This document shows positions 36,105 through 43,136 of a DNA stretch of 64,000 nt, one piece after another. The notes under the pieces were generated by a model, which was not told the origin of the DNA, did no database searches, and worked only from the letters and a program-made list of their open reading frames with translations. Origin of the DNA: a virus. Position 1 is the stretch's first letter. Each line of letters opens with the position of its first letter. The stretch lies in IMG/VR virus record IMGVR_UViG_3300009034_000013, positions 1-64,000 of that record; one strand, 5' to 3'. A program made the position numbers and the translations under genes.

Positions 36105-36953
36105 GTGAAATATAATCTATTTATTGGTAGGTGGTCACCATTTCATGAAGGACACAAATATATAATTGATTCATTTGTTAATAATAAAAAACCTGTTTGT
36201 ATTGCAATTAGAGAAACTCCATTATCTTTATCAGATCCATTTCCAATAGAATTAAGAGAAAGAAAAATTAAAGAAATATATCAAAAAAACGAACTTGTAA
36301 AAGTTATTAGAATACCAGATATTGATACTGTGTGTGTTGGTAGAGGAGTTGGATATTCTATAATGGAAGTACCACAAAACATAACCAAAATATCAGGTAC
36401 TGAAAAAAGAAAAATGAAATGTGATACCTGGAATAATGGTAAAGGAAAAATATTATGGTTCACCGGATTACCTTGTTCTGGAAAAACCACTATTGCAAAT
36501 CAATTATTATTAGAAATACAGAAAGATAAAGTTTTGTTAGATGGAGATATTTTCCGAAAAGAAGTTACTCCTCATTTAGGATTTTCAAAAGAAGATCGAA
36601 TTGAAAATATAATGACAGCTTTTAATATAGCTAAAATATTATGTAATCATGGATTGATAGTTTTATGTTGTTTTGTTTCTCCTATTGCTTATATTAGAAA
36701 ACAATTTAAAGAACAAATAGGAAATAAATTTAAGGAAATATATGTTAAATGTAGAAAGGAGGTATGTAGTAGTAGAGATGTTAAGGGAATGTGGGCCAAG
36801 GCTATAAGAGGAGAAATAAAAAATTTTACTGGATATAATGATTCTTATGAAATTCCTAATAATCCTGATTTAGTTTTAAATACTGAAAAATATTCCGTTA
36901 ATGAATGTATAAAAAAAGTAAAAAAAAATTTAATGCATAAAGAGGAAGAGTAA
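36105..36953 (+). CDS. cysC: nucleotidyltransferase-like domain fused to APS kinase
   Basis: 282 aa, GTG start with AAGGAA upstream. Residues 1-105 form an HxGH nucleotidyltransferase fold (GRWSPFHEGH, 8-17; ISGTEKR, 96-102). Residues 113-282 are APS kinase: Walker A GLPCSGKT (121-128), LLDGDIFR (144-151), LGFSKEDRIEN (158-168), CFVSPIAYIR. APS kinase makes PAPS, the donor for sulfotransferases such as those at 21.6-23.5 kb. The N-terminal domain resembles NadM-like phage nucleotidyltransferases; ATP sulfurylase shares the superfamily, so an APS-forming role is possible but unproven. Confidence 0.85.
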   Translation: MKYNLFIGRWSPFHEGHKYIIDSFVNNKKPVCIAIRETPLSLSDPFPIELRERKIKEIYQKNELVKVIRIPDIDTVCVGRGVGYSIMEVPQNITKISGTEKRKMKCDTWNNGKGKILWFTGLPCSGKTTIANQLLLEIQKDKVLLDGDIFRKEVTPHLGFSKEDRIENIMTAFNIAKILCNHGLIVLCCFVSPIAYIRKQFKEQIGNKFKEIYVKCRKEVCSSRDVKGMWAKAIRGEIKNFTGYNDSYEIPNNPDLVLNTEKYSVNECIKKVKKNLMHKEEE

Positions 36954-36954
36954 A

Positions 36955-37293
36955 ATGAATGAAAAACTAATAACTGAAATATTTACAGATATTAAAAGTT
37001 TGATAAAGGAATCTGGGGATATAAAAACAGATATTGGGATAATAAAAACTGAAGGAAAACAGATTCAAGATGAAATAAAAAAAATAAATGGAAAATTACA
37101 TAATTTACCAAAAAATTGTGAAAATGATCCAATATTAAAACAACATTTACAAGAGCATAAAGAGAATAAAAAACAATGCTTACAAGAACTTAAAAAAAAT
37201 GAAGAATTTAAATTTAAAACTTATCACGCAATTATTGTTGGTATAGGATTGATTACATCTATATCAATTGGTATTGTAAATTTTTTTGTATAA
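36955..37293 (+). CDS. XhlA-like coiled-coil membrane protein (lysis)
   Basis: 112 aa. An acidic-basic coiled coil (1-90) is followed by one C-terminal membrane helix (HAIIVGIGLITSISIGIVNFF). This layout matches haemolysin XhlA-type proteins that assist phage holins. It opens a group of small membrane genes before the endolysin. Confidence 0.6.
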   Translation: MNEKLITEIFTDIKSLIKESGDIKTDIGIIKTEGKQIQDEIKKINGKLHNLPKNCENDPILKQHLQEHKENKKQCLQELKKNEEFKFKTYHAIIVGIGLITSISIGIVNFFV

Positions 37294-37308
37294 ATATAGG
37301 AGGAAAAT

Positions 37309-37518
37309 ATGTTTAATTTTTTTAAAAATTTTGTGAAAAGAATTGGTGATTTGTTAATTAAACTAATCAGTGTCAAAGGATTGGTTTTCTTTATTGCCAC
37401 ATCTTTAATGTTTTTAGAAATTCTTGAAGGATGGATATGGTTCGCAACAGCCATACTAATAGTCAGTACTCGAATGTTTGAAAAACTAATCAGAAGCATA
37501 CTCCCACCAAAGGGTTAA
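37309..37518 (+). CDS. holin-like membrane protein
   Basis: 69 aa with AGGAGG upstream. An N-terminal amphipathic basic stretch (FFKNFVKRIGDLLIK) is followed by two short hydrophobic segments (GLVFFIATSLMFLEIL, WIWFATAILIVS) and a basic tail. Size, charge and position suit a holin, but no family is recognised. Confidence 0.5.
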   Translation: MFNFFKNFVKRIGDLLIKLISVKGLVFFIATSLMFLEILEGWIWFATAILIVSTRMFEKLIRSILPPKG

Positions 37519-37521
37519 ATA

Positions 37522-37803
37522 ATGAATTGGATTGCTATATTATCTACTCTTTCAGGATGTGTTATTGCCATGATAATTATGTCTTTGTTAGGAAATAAAA
37601 AGAATAATGTCTCAATCACAAAAAAAAGAAAGGAGATTAAAAATGAATTGGAAAAGAAAACTCCTGATGAGCTTATTGATGATCTTGATAATACCAATGA
37701 TGTACGGACAATTATTGACAGAGGAAGAAATAGATTCTCTAATAGAATTAGAAAAGTATTATCAAGGTTTAGAAATAAAGGAATTGATAAACCAAATAAT
37801 TAA
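37522..37803 (+). CDS. i-spanin-like membrane protein (inferred)
   Basis: 93 aa. One N-terminal membrane helix (WIAILSTLSGCVIAMIIMSLLG), then a charged cytosolic or periplasmic domain (KKRKEIKNELEKKTPDELIDDL). It overlaps the next gene by 161 nt in a different frame, an arrangement known from Rz/Rz1 pairs. The spanin role is inferred from layout only. Confidence 0.5.
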   Translation: MNWIAILSTLSGCVIAMIIMSLLGNKKNNVSITKKRKEIKNELEKKTPDELIDDLDNTNDVRTIIDRGRNRFSNRIRKVLSRFRNKGIDKPNN

Positions 37804-38008
37804 AATTGTAGATGAAGAGATAATTAAAACAAGTGAGGAAGCTGTAAAAGAAGCAACTATTCCTATTTTAATTGACAATGAAATATTAAAATTGCAATTA
37901 GAAGAAATTACAAATAAATATAATATAAATAAATTGATTGTAATTGGTGGGGTATTGTTAGGAGTGATAGGTGGGTTTTTGATAGGTTATTTTGTAGGTT
38001 CTATATAA
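37643..38008 (+). CDS. secreted/membrane lysis-region protein overlapping the previous gene
   Basis: 121 aa from the ATG at 37643, which has AAAGGAG upstream. Signal-peptide-like N-terminus (KRKLLMSLLMILIIPMMYG) without a lipobox Cys, a charged helical middle, and a C-terminal membrane helix rich in Gly (LIVIGGVLLGVIGGFLIGYF). Two ends in membranes recall unimolecular spanins, but the missing Cys is against a classical one. Confidence 0.5.
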   Translation: MNWKRKLLMSLLMILIIPMMYGQLLTEEEIDSLIELEKYYQGLEIKELINQIIKIVDEEIIKTSEEAVKEATIPILIDNEILKLQLEEITNKYNINKLIVIGGVLLGVIGGFLIGYFVGSI

Positions 38009-38020
38009 GGAGATTGAGAA

Positions 38021-38875
38021 ATGAATAGAAAAGAATTAAATGAAATTTTAAAATCACATAAAATGTGGTTAAACAATTCTGTAAACGGAAAAAAAGCTGA
38101 TTTATCAAATGCTAATTTATATAAAGCTAATCTAACAGATGTTAATCTATCACATGCTAATTTATTAAAAACTAATTTATCCTATGCAAATCTAATAGAC
38201 ACTAATTTATCAGGGGCTAATTTATCAAATGCTAATTTATATAAAACTGATCTATTAAGAACTAATTTATATATACCTAATTTATATGAAGCTAATTTAA
38301 CAGATGCTAATTTATATAAAGCTAATTTATATAAAGCTAATTTATCAGGGGCTAATTTATATAAAGCTGATCTATCCTATACTAATCTAACAGATGCTAA
38401 TTTATCAAGAGCCAATCTAACAGATGCTAATTTATCAAGAGCCAATCTAACAGATGCTAATTTATCTGGATGTAAAGGATTATTAAATCCAAAAGATTGG
38501 ATGAACAATAATTTTAAAAAAACAGAAAAAGGATATATCGTATATAAAGCAATTGGAGAAACATATTATAAAACCCCTAAATATTGGGAAATAAAAGAAG
38601 ATTCATATATAGAAGAAATATGTAATCAAAATAGAACTAATCCTGACGGATGTGGTATTAATTTTGCAACTAAGGATCGAGTACAAAATGAATTTAAAAA
38701 TAAAAAATATGATTTATGGGAATGTTTATTAGAATGGGAAGATTTAATCAATGTTTGTGTTCCCTATAATACTGATGGGGTAATAAGATGCAGAAGATTA
38801 AAACTTTTAAAAATAATAAATAAAGAAAATGAAATTGTCATGGAAGATAAGGAGAGAAAATGTTACAACAAATAA
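38021..38875 (+). CDS. pentapeptide repeat protein
   Basis: 284 aa. After a helical start (NEILKSHKMWL), about 24 copies of A-(N/D)-L-x-x form a right-handed beta helix (ANLYK, ANLSN, ANLTD). Some copies have T at the first place (TNLSY). The C-terminal ~110 residues form a domain (LNPKDWMNNNF, CRRLKLL) that resembles a domain following pentapeptide repeats in other phage proteins. Role unknown. Confidence 0.8.
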   Translation: MNRKELNEILKSHKMWLNNSVNGKKADLSNANLYKANLTDVNLSHANLLKTNLSYANLIDTNLSGANLSNANLYKTDLLRTNLYIPNLYEANLTDANLYKANLYKANLSGANLYKADLSYTNLTDANLSRANLTDANLSRANLTDANLSGCKGLLNPKDWMNNNFKKTEKGYIVYKAIGETYYKTPKYWEIKEDSYIEEICNQNRTNPDGCGINFATKDRVQNEFKNKKYDLWECLLEWEDLINVCVPYNTDGVIRCRRLKLLKIINKENEIVMEDKERKCYNK

Positions 38876-39510
38876 TTAAAATTATTTTAAAATGGTTAAA
38901 ATTGATAACTAATAATAAAATAAAAATTCTTTATATTGATAAAGAAAAAGCAGCTAGAAAATTATATAGAGTAGCCAAAGAAGTAGTTAAATTAAAACAA
39001 TATAAAAGAGGTTATCCTAATAATCGATGTTATAAAGGAACTAATAAACCTGTCACTTATTGTAATATTTTTGCACGTGATTTTCTTGATAGTAAAATGA
39101 AAAAAATATGGATAATGGGTTACTTGATTTCAGAATATAATTATGATATTAGTTTTTTACGTCCAGATAAAAGTATATCTGATATAATATTAAGTACAAG
39201 TATTGAAATAGCTTATGATAATTTAAAATATAAATATAGTAATGTAAAAGAACATACCAGAGAATCTGCCCAAAAAAGAGCTAATGAAGGAATACCAATT
39301 TTTTGTATTTCTAAAAAACATAGACATGAAGTAATTGTTATATCTGATTTAGATAACGATTATGATGAAACTAAAGGCCCTTTAGTTGCTCAAGCTGGAT
39401 GGTTTAATGGGATCTACTATTCAAGTGACAAAAGATGTTGGGGAGTAGATTACAAAGATCCTGAAATAAAATACTATGAGTTTCCAGTAGTAAAAAGTAA
39501 TTTAGAGTAG
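38860..39510 (+). CDS. endolysin, cysteine-peptidase type
   Basis: 216 aa. VTYCNIFARDF (about 65-75) supplies the catalytic Cys and KHRHEVIVI the His; LVAQAGWFNG follows. The Cys-N-x-F, H-x-x-V-V and QAG-x-x-N order matches phage NlpC/P60- or CHAP-like endolysins. The N-terminus is hydrophobic and basic (QIIKIILKWLKLI) and may act as a signal anchor. Ends the rightward late block; convergent terminators follow. Confidence 0.7.
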   Translation: MLQQIIKIILKWLKLITNNKIKILYIDKEKAARKLYRVAKEVVKLKQYKRGYPNNRCYKGTNKPVTYCNIFARDFLDSKMKKIWIMGYLISEYNYDISFLRPDKSISDIILSTSIEIAYDNLKYKYSNVKEHTRESAQKRANEGIPIFCISKKHRHEVIVISDLDNDYDETKGPLVAQAGWFNGIYYSSDKRCWGVDYKDPEIKYYEFPVVKSNLE

Positions 39511-39513
39511 TTT

Positions 39514-39536
39514 AAAGTAGTTTTTGGACTACTTTT
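39514..39536 (+). terminator. rightward late terminator
   Basis: AAAGTAGT (39514-39521) pairs with ACTACTTT (39528-39535) around a 6-nt loop, with a short T-run. It lies just after the endolysin stop. Confidence 0.6.
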
Positions 39537-39556
39537 CATTAGATACCTCCTTAAAA

Positions 39557-39583
39557 AAAGGCAACCTGATGAGGGTTGCCTTT
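39557..39583 (-). terminator. leftward (bidirectional) terminator
   Basis: AAAGGCAACC (39557-39566) pairs with GGTTGCCTTT (39574-39583), 10 bp with a 7-nt loop. On the minus strand the stem is followed by a run of seven T, a strong intrinsic terminator for the leftward operon. The plus-strand side has only TTT. Confidence 0.8.
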
Positions 39584-39606
39584 GTAAGAAGTATAAGAAG
39601 ATATTA

Positions 39607-39783
39607 TTAAGAAATACTAACAGTATCTCTTTTGTGATATCTTATATTATCTATATTATGTGACATTTTGCTAAAACAAATATCACACAATATAGATGTT
39701 CCATGTCTATTTTCTATTTCAATTAAATCCCGATGTTTTATTTCTTTATTGCAAAAATCACAATAATATTTATTTTCTTTCAT
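39607..39783 (-). CDS. small zinc-finger protein, 58 aa
   Basis: Start at 39783 with AGGAG upstream. YYCDFCNKEIKHRD and TSILCDICF give CxxC...CxxC. Last gene of the leftward operon. Function unknown; the pattern recalls small phage DksA/treble-clef proteins but is too short to assign. Confidence 0.6.
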   Translation of the reverse strand: MKENKYYCDFCNKEIKHRDLIEIENRHGTSILCDICFSKMSHNIDNIRYHKRDTVSIS

Positions 39784-39793
39784 AATTTTTCTC

Positions 39794-40821
39794 CTATACA
39801 ACAATTTCATTCCATTCTTTGTCAGATAAAATAAGAATATCATTTCCAATTTTTTCAACTTCATATTGTTTGTCTTGGTTATCAATTTCATGAGCAAGAG
39901 CAGTAATGGAATTTATCAAACCCCATCGAGTAGATTTTTCACTCATCATGTTGTTAATAACTTTTTTTCCATCTTCTTTTGTTAATGGAAATCTTTTTGT
40001 AACATTTTCAACAGTATCTTGGATCATATTAATAGTTTGATTGGCCGCTTTTTTCATTTTTATAATTTCATTATCAAAGTTGGATTGAGTTATAGTTTTT
40101 TCAAGCAAACATCTTATTCTTTCCTGAAAACTTTTTAGTTCAGCCATTATAGCTTTATTATCATAAATATTGTAATCTTCAAGATCGTTTCCAATCCTTC
40201 TGCCAACATGATATTTTCTTATCACATTTTCACCTATCATTCCATTAGTACAAACTAATCTCCAAACAAGTTGTTTTATATTTATAGATCCACATCCGAC
40301 CTCTGAATTAGAAAATGTAATTCCAAATTGAACAATATCTCCTTTTTGAACTTCTCCTTGTATTTCTGGAAAAACAACTTGAATATACATTTTTTTTCAG
40401 TAATGCTACTTGACTTCACTCTCAAATTCATTTCTTTAATAATCGGTAGAAAAGCATGAAGTAGAAAAATGTTATCAATCGGTTTAAATCTATCAGACAA
40501 AAAAGCTCTTACTTTTCCATCTAATAATCTAACAAGATGCTTTTCTTGATTATTATTAAGCCAGGCATTAACATTTTGCTGTCTTAATCCTGGAACAACA
40601 GATCCCATTCGATTATAATATTCTTTTGGGATTTTTAATTTTTCTGCAACTTGACTGTGAGCTAAGCCATTAAGTTGATAATTAGATTTTCCTTCAATAT
40701 GGAAAAAATCATCTTTAATCATTCTTAACTTGTGATTTGGTACAGTCAGATCTTCTTTATTTCGATCCATCCTGTCAACCTCTTCTGCCAAATCTAACAG
40801 ATTCTTGTAATTTCCTTTCAT
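39794..40821 (-). CDS. DUF932 protein interrupted by a -1 frameshift at an A8 run
   Basis: Two frames together make one DUF932-like protein of ~342 aa. The first (40821 to 40282) carries LNGLAHSQVAEKLKIPKEYY, LVRLLDGKVRAFLSDRFKPIDN and ends off-family; the second (from ~40390 to 39794) resumes with VVFPEIQGEVQKGDIVQFG, SNSEVGCG and LVCTNGMI. They meet at A8 (40390-40397 on plus, as T8), where 0-frame codons read GAA-AAA-AAA, a perfect A-AAA-AAA slip site for -1 shifting. It is either programmed frameshifting or an indel. DUF932 proteins are common in phages and plasmids; role unknown. Confidence 0.7.
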
Positions 40822-40847
40822 AATATCCTCCTAAAAATATTTTATAG

Positions 40848-40915
40848 TTTCCTACGAACCTGAAATTAATCAGGTTTTCGGCTGGTTACCATTCAGCTCT
40901 CATTCAGATAGGAAA
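40848..40915 (-). ncRNA. hammerhead-like ribozyme, type I topology, one core insertion
   Basis: Minus-strand RNA. Stem I: 40908-40915 with 40848-40855 (8 bp). Core CUGA-A-UGA at 40907-40900 has one extra A. Stem II: G40899-C40880 plus GCUG/CAGC with a bulged A and 9-nt loop. GAA at 40879-40877. Stem III: 40876-40870 with 40863-40857 (7 bp), 6-nt loop. The cleavage triplet UUC ends at C40856. It lies 26 nt upstream of the DUF932 ATG. Confidence 0.6.
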
Positions 40916-40939
40916 AATTTATTTTTTTATAATCAATAT

Positions 40940-41158
40940 TTATCTATCAAATTCACATTTTTCAATATGACAAAAATCATCAACTCTGCAACCATAACAT
41001 ATAGTTAAATTGGGACAATATTTTTGAACAATTCCATAAAAATCATTCCCAAATTTATTATATGTTTCATTTAAAATTTTAGTAAACATTCTACTATTTG
41101 GATGATATATTATAGGGCAATTATTACAATCTTCATCACATAATTTTTTTCTGTTCAT
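40940..41158 (-). CDS. cysteine-rich protein, 72 aa
   Basis: AAGGAG upstream. Seven to eight Cys (LCDEDCNNCP, KYCPNLTICYGCRVDDFCHIEKC) suggest two zinc or Fe-S sites. Not recognised; lies before the ribozyme-like motif in the leftward operon. Confidence 0.55.
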   Translation of the reverse strand: MNRKKLCDEDCNNCPIIYHPNSRMFTKILNETYNKFGNDFYGIVQKYCPNLTICYGCRVDDFCHIEKCEFDR

Positions 41159-41180
41159 TTATTATTCTCCTTTTATTATA

Positions 41181-41294
41181 TTAAAATTTAGCTTTTATAG
41201 TTTGATAAATAGCATAAAAAAATCCAAATATTAAAATTATTGAAAATGAAGTACTAATAAATACATCTAATCCATATAATATTAAATTGATCAT
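41181..41294 (-). CDS. small single-pass membrane protein, 37 aa
   Basis: GAGGAG upstream; starts in an overlap with the previous stop (41291-41294). A single hydrophobic segment (FISTSFSIILIFGFFYAIY) and a basic end. Function unknown. Confidence 0.5.
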   Translation of the reverse strand: MINLILYGLDVFISTSFSIILIFGFFYAIYQTIKAKF

Positions 41295-41518
41295 AATGTT
41301 CTCCTCTTTATTTTATTATTTTTCCAATTTTTATATGGAGTGTAGTCAGGATCTAAAAAGGTAGGTTTACTTATTTCTTTATTAACAAAATCATGTATAA
41401 ACCATCTTATTTGTTTGCCTTCAAAATTAGAAGGCATATTACGTATTTCACATAGCATTTGATCTGTAAGTTCATGAAATATATCTATAATATAAGTTGA
41501 TCTTTCTTTTAATGTCAT
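41291..41518 (-). CDS. hypothetical protein, 75 aa
   Basis: AGGAGAG upstream. Helical, with IFHELTDQMLCEIRNMP and a basic C-terminus (KNWKNNKIKRR). Small leftward-operon gene, not recognised. Confidence 0.5.
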   Translation of the reverse strand: MTLKERSTYIIDIFHELTDQMLCEIRNMPSNFEGKQIRWFIHDFVNKEISKPTFLDPDYTPYKNWKNNKIKRRTL

Positions 41519-41519
41519 A

Positions 41520-41741
41520 TTATCTCTCCTGTATAATTATTTTATTTTCAATAAGATAATTATAAATTTGTTTGATTTTATTATAAACTTTTATTTTTGT
41601 AACTTTTGCAATAATATGAAAAAAAGTTTTTTCTTGACTAAAACCAATATCTTTTATTTGTTGCATCATAATTTTACCTTTTTTTGAATTTAAATAATGT
41701 TGTACTTTTTGAGCATGATTTTTTAATTCATTATCTTTCAT
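41520..41741 (-). CDS. hypothetical protein, 73 aa
   Basis: TTTTTTAGGAGG leader upstream, a module repeated before other genes of this operon. Basic helical protein (AQKVQHYLNSKKGKIMMQQI). Not recognised. Confidence 0.5.
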   Translation of the reverse strand: MKDNELKNHAQKVQHYLNSKKGKIMMQQIKDIGFSQEKTFFHIIAKVTKIKVYNKIKQIYNYLIENKIIIQER

Positions 41742-41788
41742 CTTCTTACCTCCTAAAAAATAATTTTTACTTTTTTAAATGACTTTTT

Positions 41789-41995
41789 TTAGAACCAATT
41801 GGACCAACCAAATTCATCAAAAATTCGCATAGTAAAATCATTTTCATTAAACTGAAGCGTTATTTTACAATCTATATAATCAGTTACAATTTCAGGCATA
41901 TTTATTATTCCTTTTTTATCTTTTTCTTGTAATATATCAATTTCTTTTTCTGTGAATGCTTTCATTCTTCTTCTTTCTTTTTCTTTAATACTCAT
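41789..41995 (-). CDS. hypothetical protein, 68 aa
   Basis: AGAGGGG upstream. Basic N-terminus, then KEIDILQEKDKKG and an acidic aromatic end (EFGWSNWF). Start overlaps the previous stop by 1 nt. Not recognised. Confidence 0.5.
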   Translation of the reverse strand: MSIKEKERRRMKAFTEKEIDILQEKDKKGIINMPEIVTDYIDCKITLQFNENDFTMRIFDEFGWSNWF

Positions 41996-42174
41996 TACAT
42001 TCCCCTCTTTATCATATAATGATTTGTTTTATGTTCAAAAATGTTCAAAATAACACTATCTTTTTTCTTCATATTAGTTATTTCTTTAAACATTTCTTTT
42101 ACATTATTTACATAGATTTCATATACTTTTCTTGATCTTTTTGTTTTGTTATAATATATAGTATATCCCTTCAT
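41995..42174 (-). CDS. hypothetical basic protein, 59 aa
   Basis: GGAGGAAG upstream. MKGYTIYYNKTKRSRKVYEIY and a Met/Lys-rich rest. Overlaps both neighbours by a few bases. Not recognised. Confidence 0.5.
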   Translation of the reverse strand: MKGYTIYYNKTKRSRKVYEIYVNNVKEMFKEITNMKKKDSVILNIFEHKTNHYMIKRGM

Positions 42175-42317
42175 TTATCTTCCTCCTTGTTTATAAAAGA
42201 AATTAAATCTTTTTCTGCTTCTATTAAAGTGTCAATTAATTTTCTATTTTTATCAATTAAATTTGTGATGATATCATCAAAATCTATAATAGTATTATCA
42301 GAAGTAGATTGTTCCAT
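42171..42317 (-). CDS. hypothetical acidic protein, 48 aa
   Basis: AGGAGG upstream in the repeated leader. Helical and acidic (IIDFDDIITNLIDKN). Overlaps the next gene by 4 nt. Confidence 0.5.
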   Translation of the reverse strand: MEQSTSDNTIIDFDDIITNLIDKNRKLIDTLIEAEKDLISFINKEEDK

Positions 42318-42596
42318 GTTAATCCTCCTAAAAAATGTTTTTTACTTTTTTAAATGATTTTTATTATTTAAAGATTCTTTTTTTATTATTATTGAATATA
42401 CTTATAATAAAATAACTTTATTTTTCATATTTTCAATTTTCATGTTTAATAATTTTCTATTCTTTGCAAAAGTTATATAAAGAATTTTCATATTATTTTT
42501 GAATGATAAAAAATAGTAAATTCATTTTCTTGAATATCTAATGTAAAACTTCCAGGAATAGAAGAAATATTCTTTTTAATCAATTGAATTAAAAAA
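42318..42596 (-). promoter_or_regulatory. 279-bp gap with repeated leader module
   Basis: Read leftward, 42326-42360 contains CATTTAAAAAAGTAAAAA then ATTTTTTAGGAGG, nearly identical to 41748-41783 before the gene at 41741. This looks like a duplicated translation-initiation leader. The rest is very AT-rich; a short frame (LIKKNISSIPGSFTLDI) ends at about 42490 but has no good start, and I do not call it. Confidence 0.4.
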
Positions 42597-43004
42597 TTAT
42601 TTTCCAGTACAAACTTTCTTGATTTTATTTGCTACTATACATAGTGCAGATAATGTGATTAACTTTTCTGTCAGTTTATCATTTTCCATTAATAATTCTT
42701 GAATATTCTTTTTCTTTTTTCTTAAAGATAACCATTCATCTTTTTCCTTCCTGCATTTTTCTAATGATTCATCTAACCATGAAAATAATACCCCATTTTC
42801 TGTTCTGTATTCATAGAAACATTCTTCTTTTTTTGTGAAAGGATTCAGAAATTTTTCATATATTTCTTTTCCTGATTTACATTTTGATCTTCCTGATTTA
42901 TCCCAGAAATTGGATTTTGTGTAATATCCATTTACTTTATTTAATGTTATTTCATCGATTGGTAAGCTCGTTTTTGGATACGTAATCCCAAATTTTCTTT
43001 CCAT
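42597..43004 (-). CDS. hypothetical protein, 135 aa
   Basis: Start at 43004 behind GAGGAGGG; the longer frame to 43094 runs through the ribozyme and is rejected. Basic, with KSGRSKCKSGKEIYEKF, CFYEYRTENGVLFSWLDESL and a coiled C-terminus ending in a hydrophobic patch (ITLSALCIVANK). Not recognised. Confidence 0.55.
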   Translation of the reverse strand: MERKFGITYPKTSLPIDEITLNKVNGYYTKSNFWDKSGRSKCKSGKEIYEKFLNPFTKKEECFYEYRTENGVLFSWLDESLEKCRKEKDEWLSLRKKKKNIQELLMENDKLTEKLITLSALCIVANKIKKVCTGK

Positions 43005-43016
43005 AATACCCTCCTC

Positions 43017-43078
43017 AAGGTTGTTTCGGCAATGCTTTGCCTTCATCAGTACCTCAGCATCAGAGGTAGACAGACCCC
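43017..43078 (-). ncRNA. hammerhead ribozyme, type III topology
   Basis: Minus-strand RNA. Cleavage triplet GUC ends at C43069. Stem I: UACCUC (43068-43063) with GAGGUA (43055-43050), 7-nt loop. Core CUGAUGA at 43049-43043, one extra A at 43042. Stem II: GGCAA (43041-43037) with UUGCC (43032-43028), AGCA loop. GAAAC at 43027-43023. Stem III: UGU (43072-43070) with ACA (43024-43022), then a bulged C and up to 5 more pairs (43074-43078 with 43021-43017). Every conserved core position is present. It ends just before the Shine-Dalgarno site of the 135-aa gene. Confidence 0.85.
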
Positions 43079-43123
43079 GGTTTCCCAGGGTCACCTTAAG
43101 GAATAGGTCAGCTGTGCCTATCC
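43073..43123 (-). ncRNA. two hairpins upstream of the hammerhead
   Basis: On the minus strand GACCCUGG pairs with CCGGGGUC across a GAAA tetraloop (43092-43073), and GGAUAGG pairs with CCUAUUCC (43123-43100, one bulge). The first hairpin shares bases 43074-43078 with the outer part of ribozyme stem III, so the two folds compete. Confidence 0.6.
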
Positions 43124-43136
43124 CTCTATATTTCTA

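Noticed and set aside
39557-39583. CTGATGAG near 39565 as another hammerhead core
   Set aside because: It is just the loop of the bidirectional terminator; no GAAA strand or other stems are present.
42597-43094. Extended N-terminus of the 135-aa gene to 43094
   Set aside because: The extra 30 codons run through the hammerhead core, and the strong GAGGAGGG site selects 43004.
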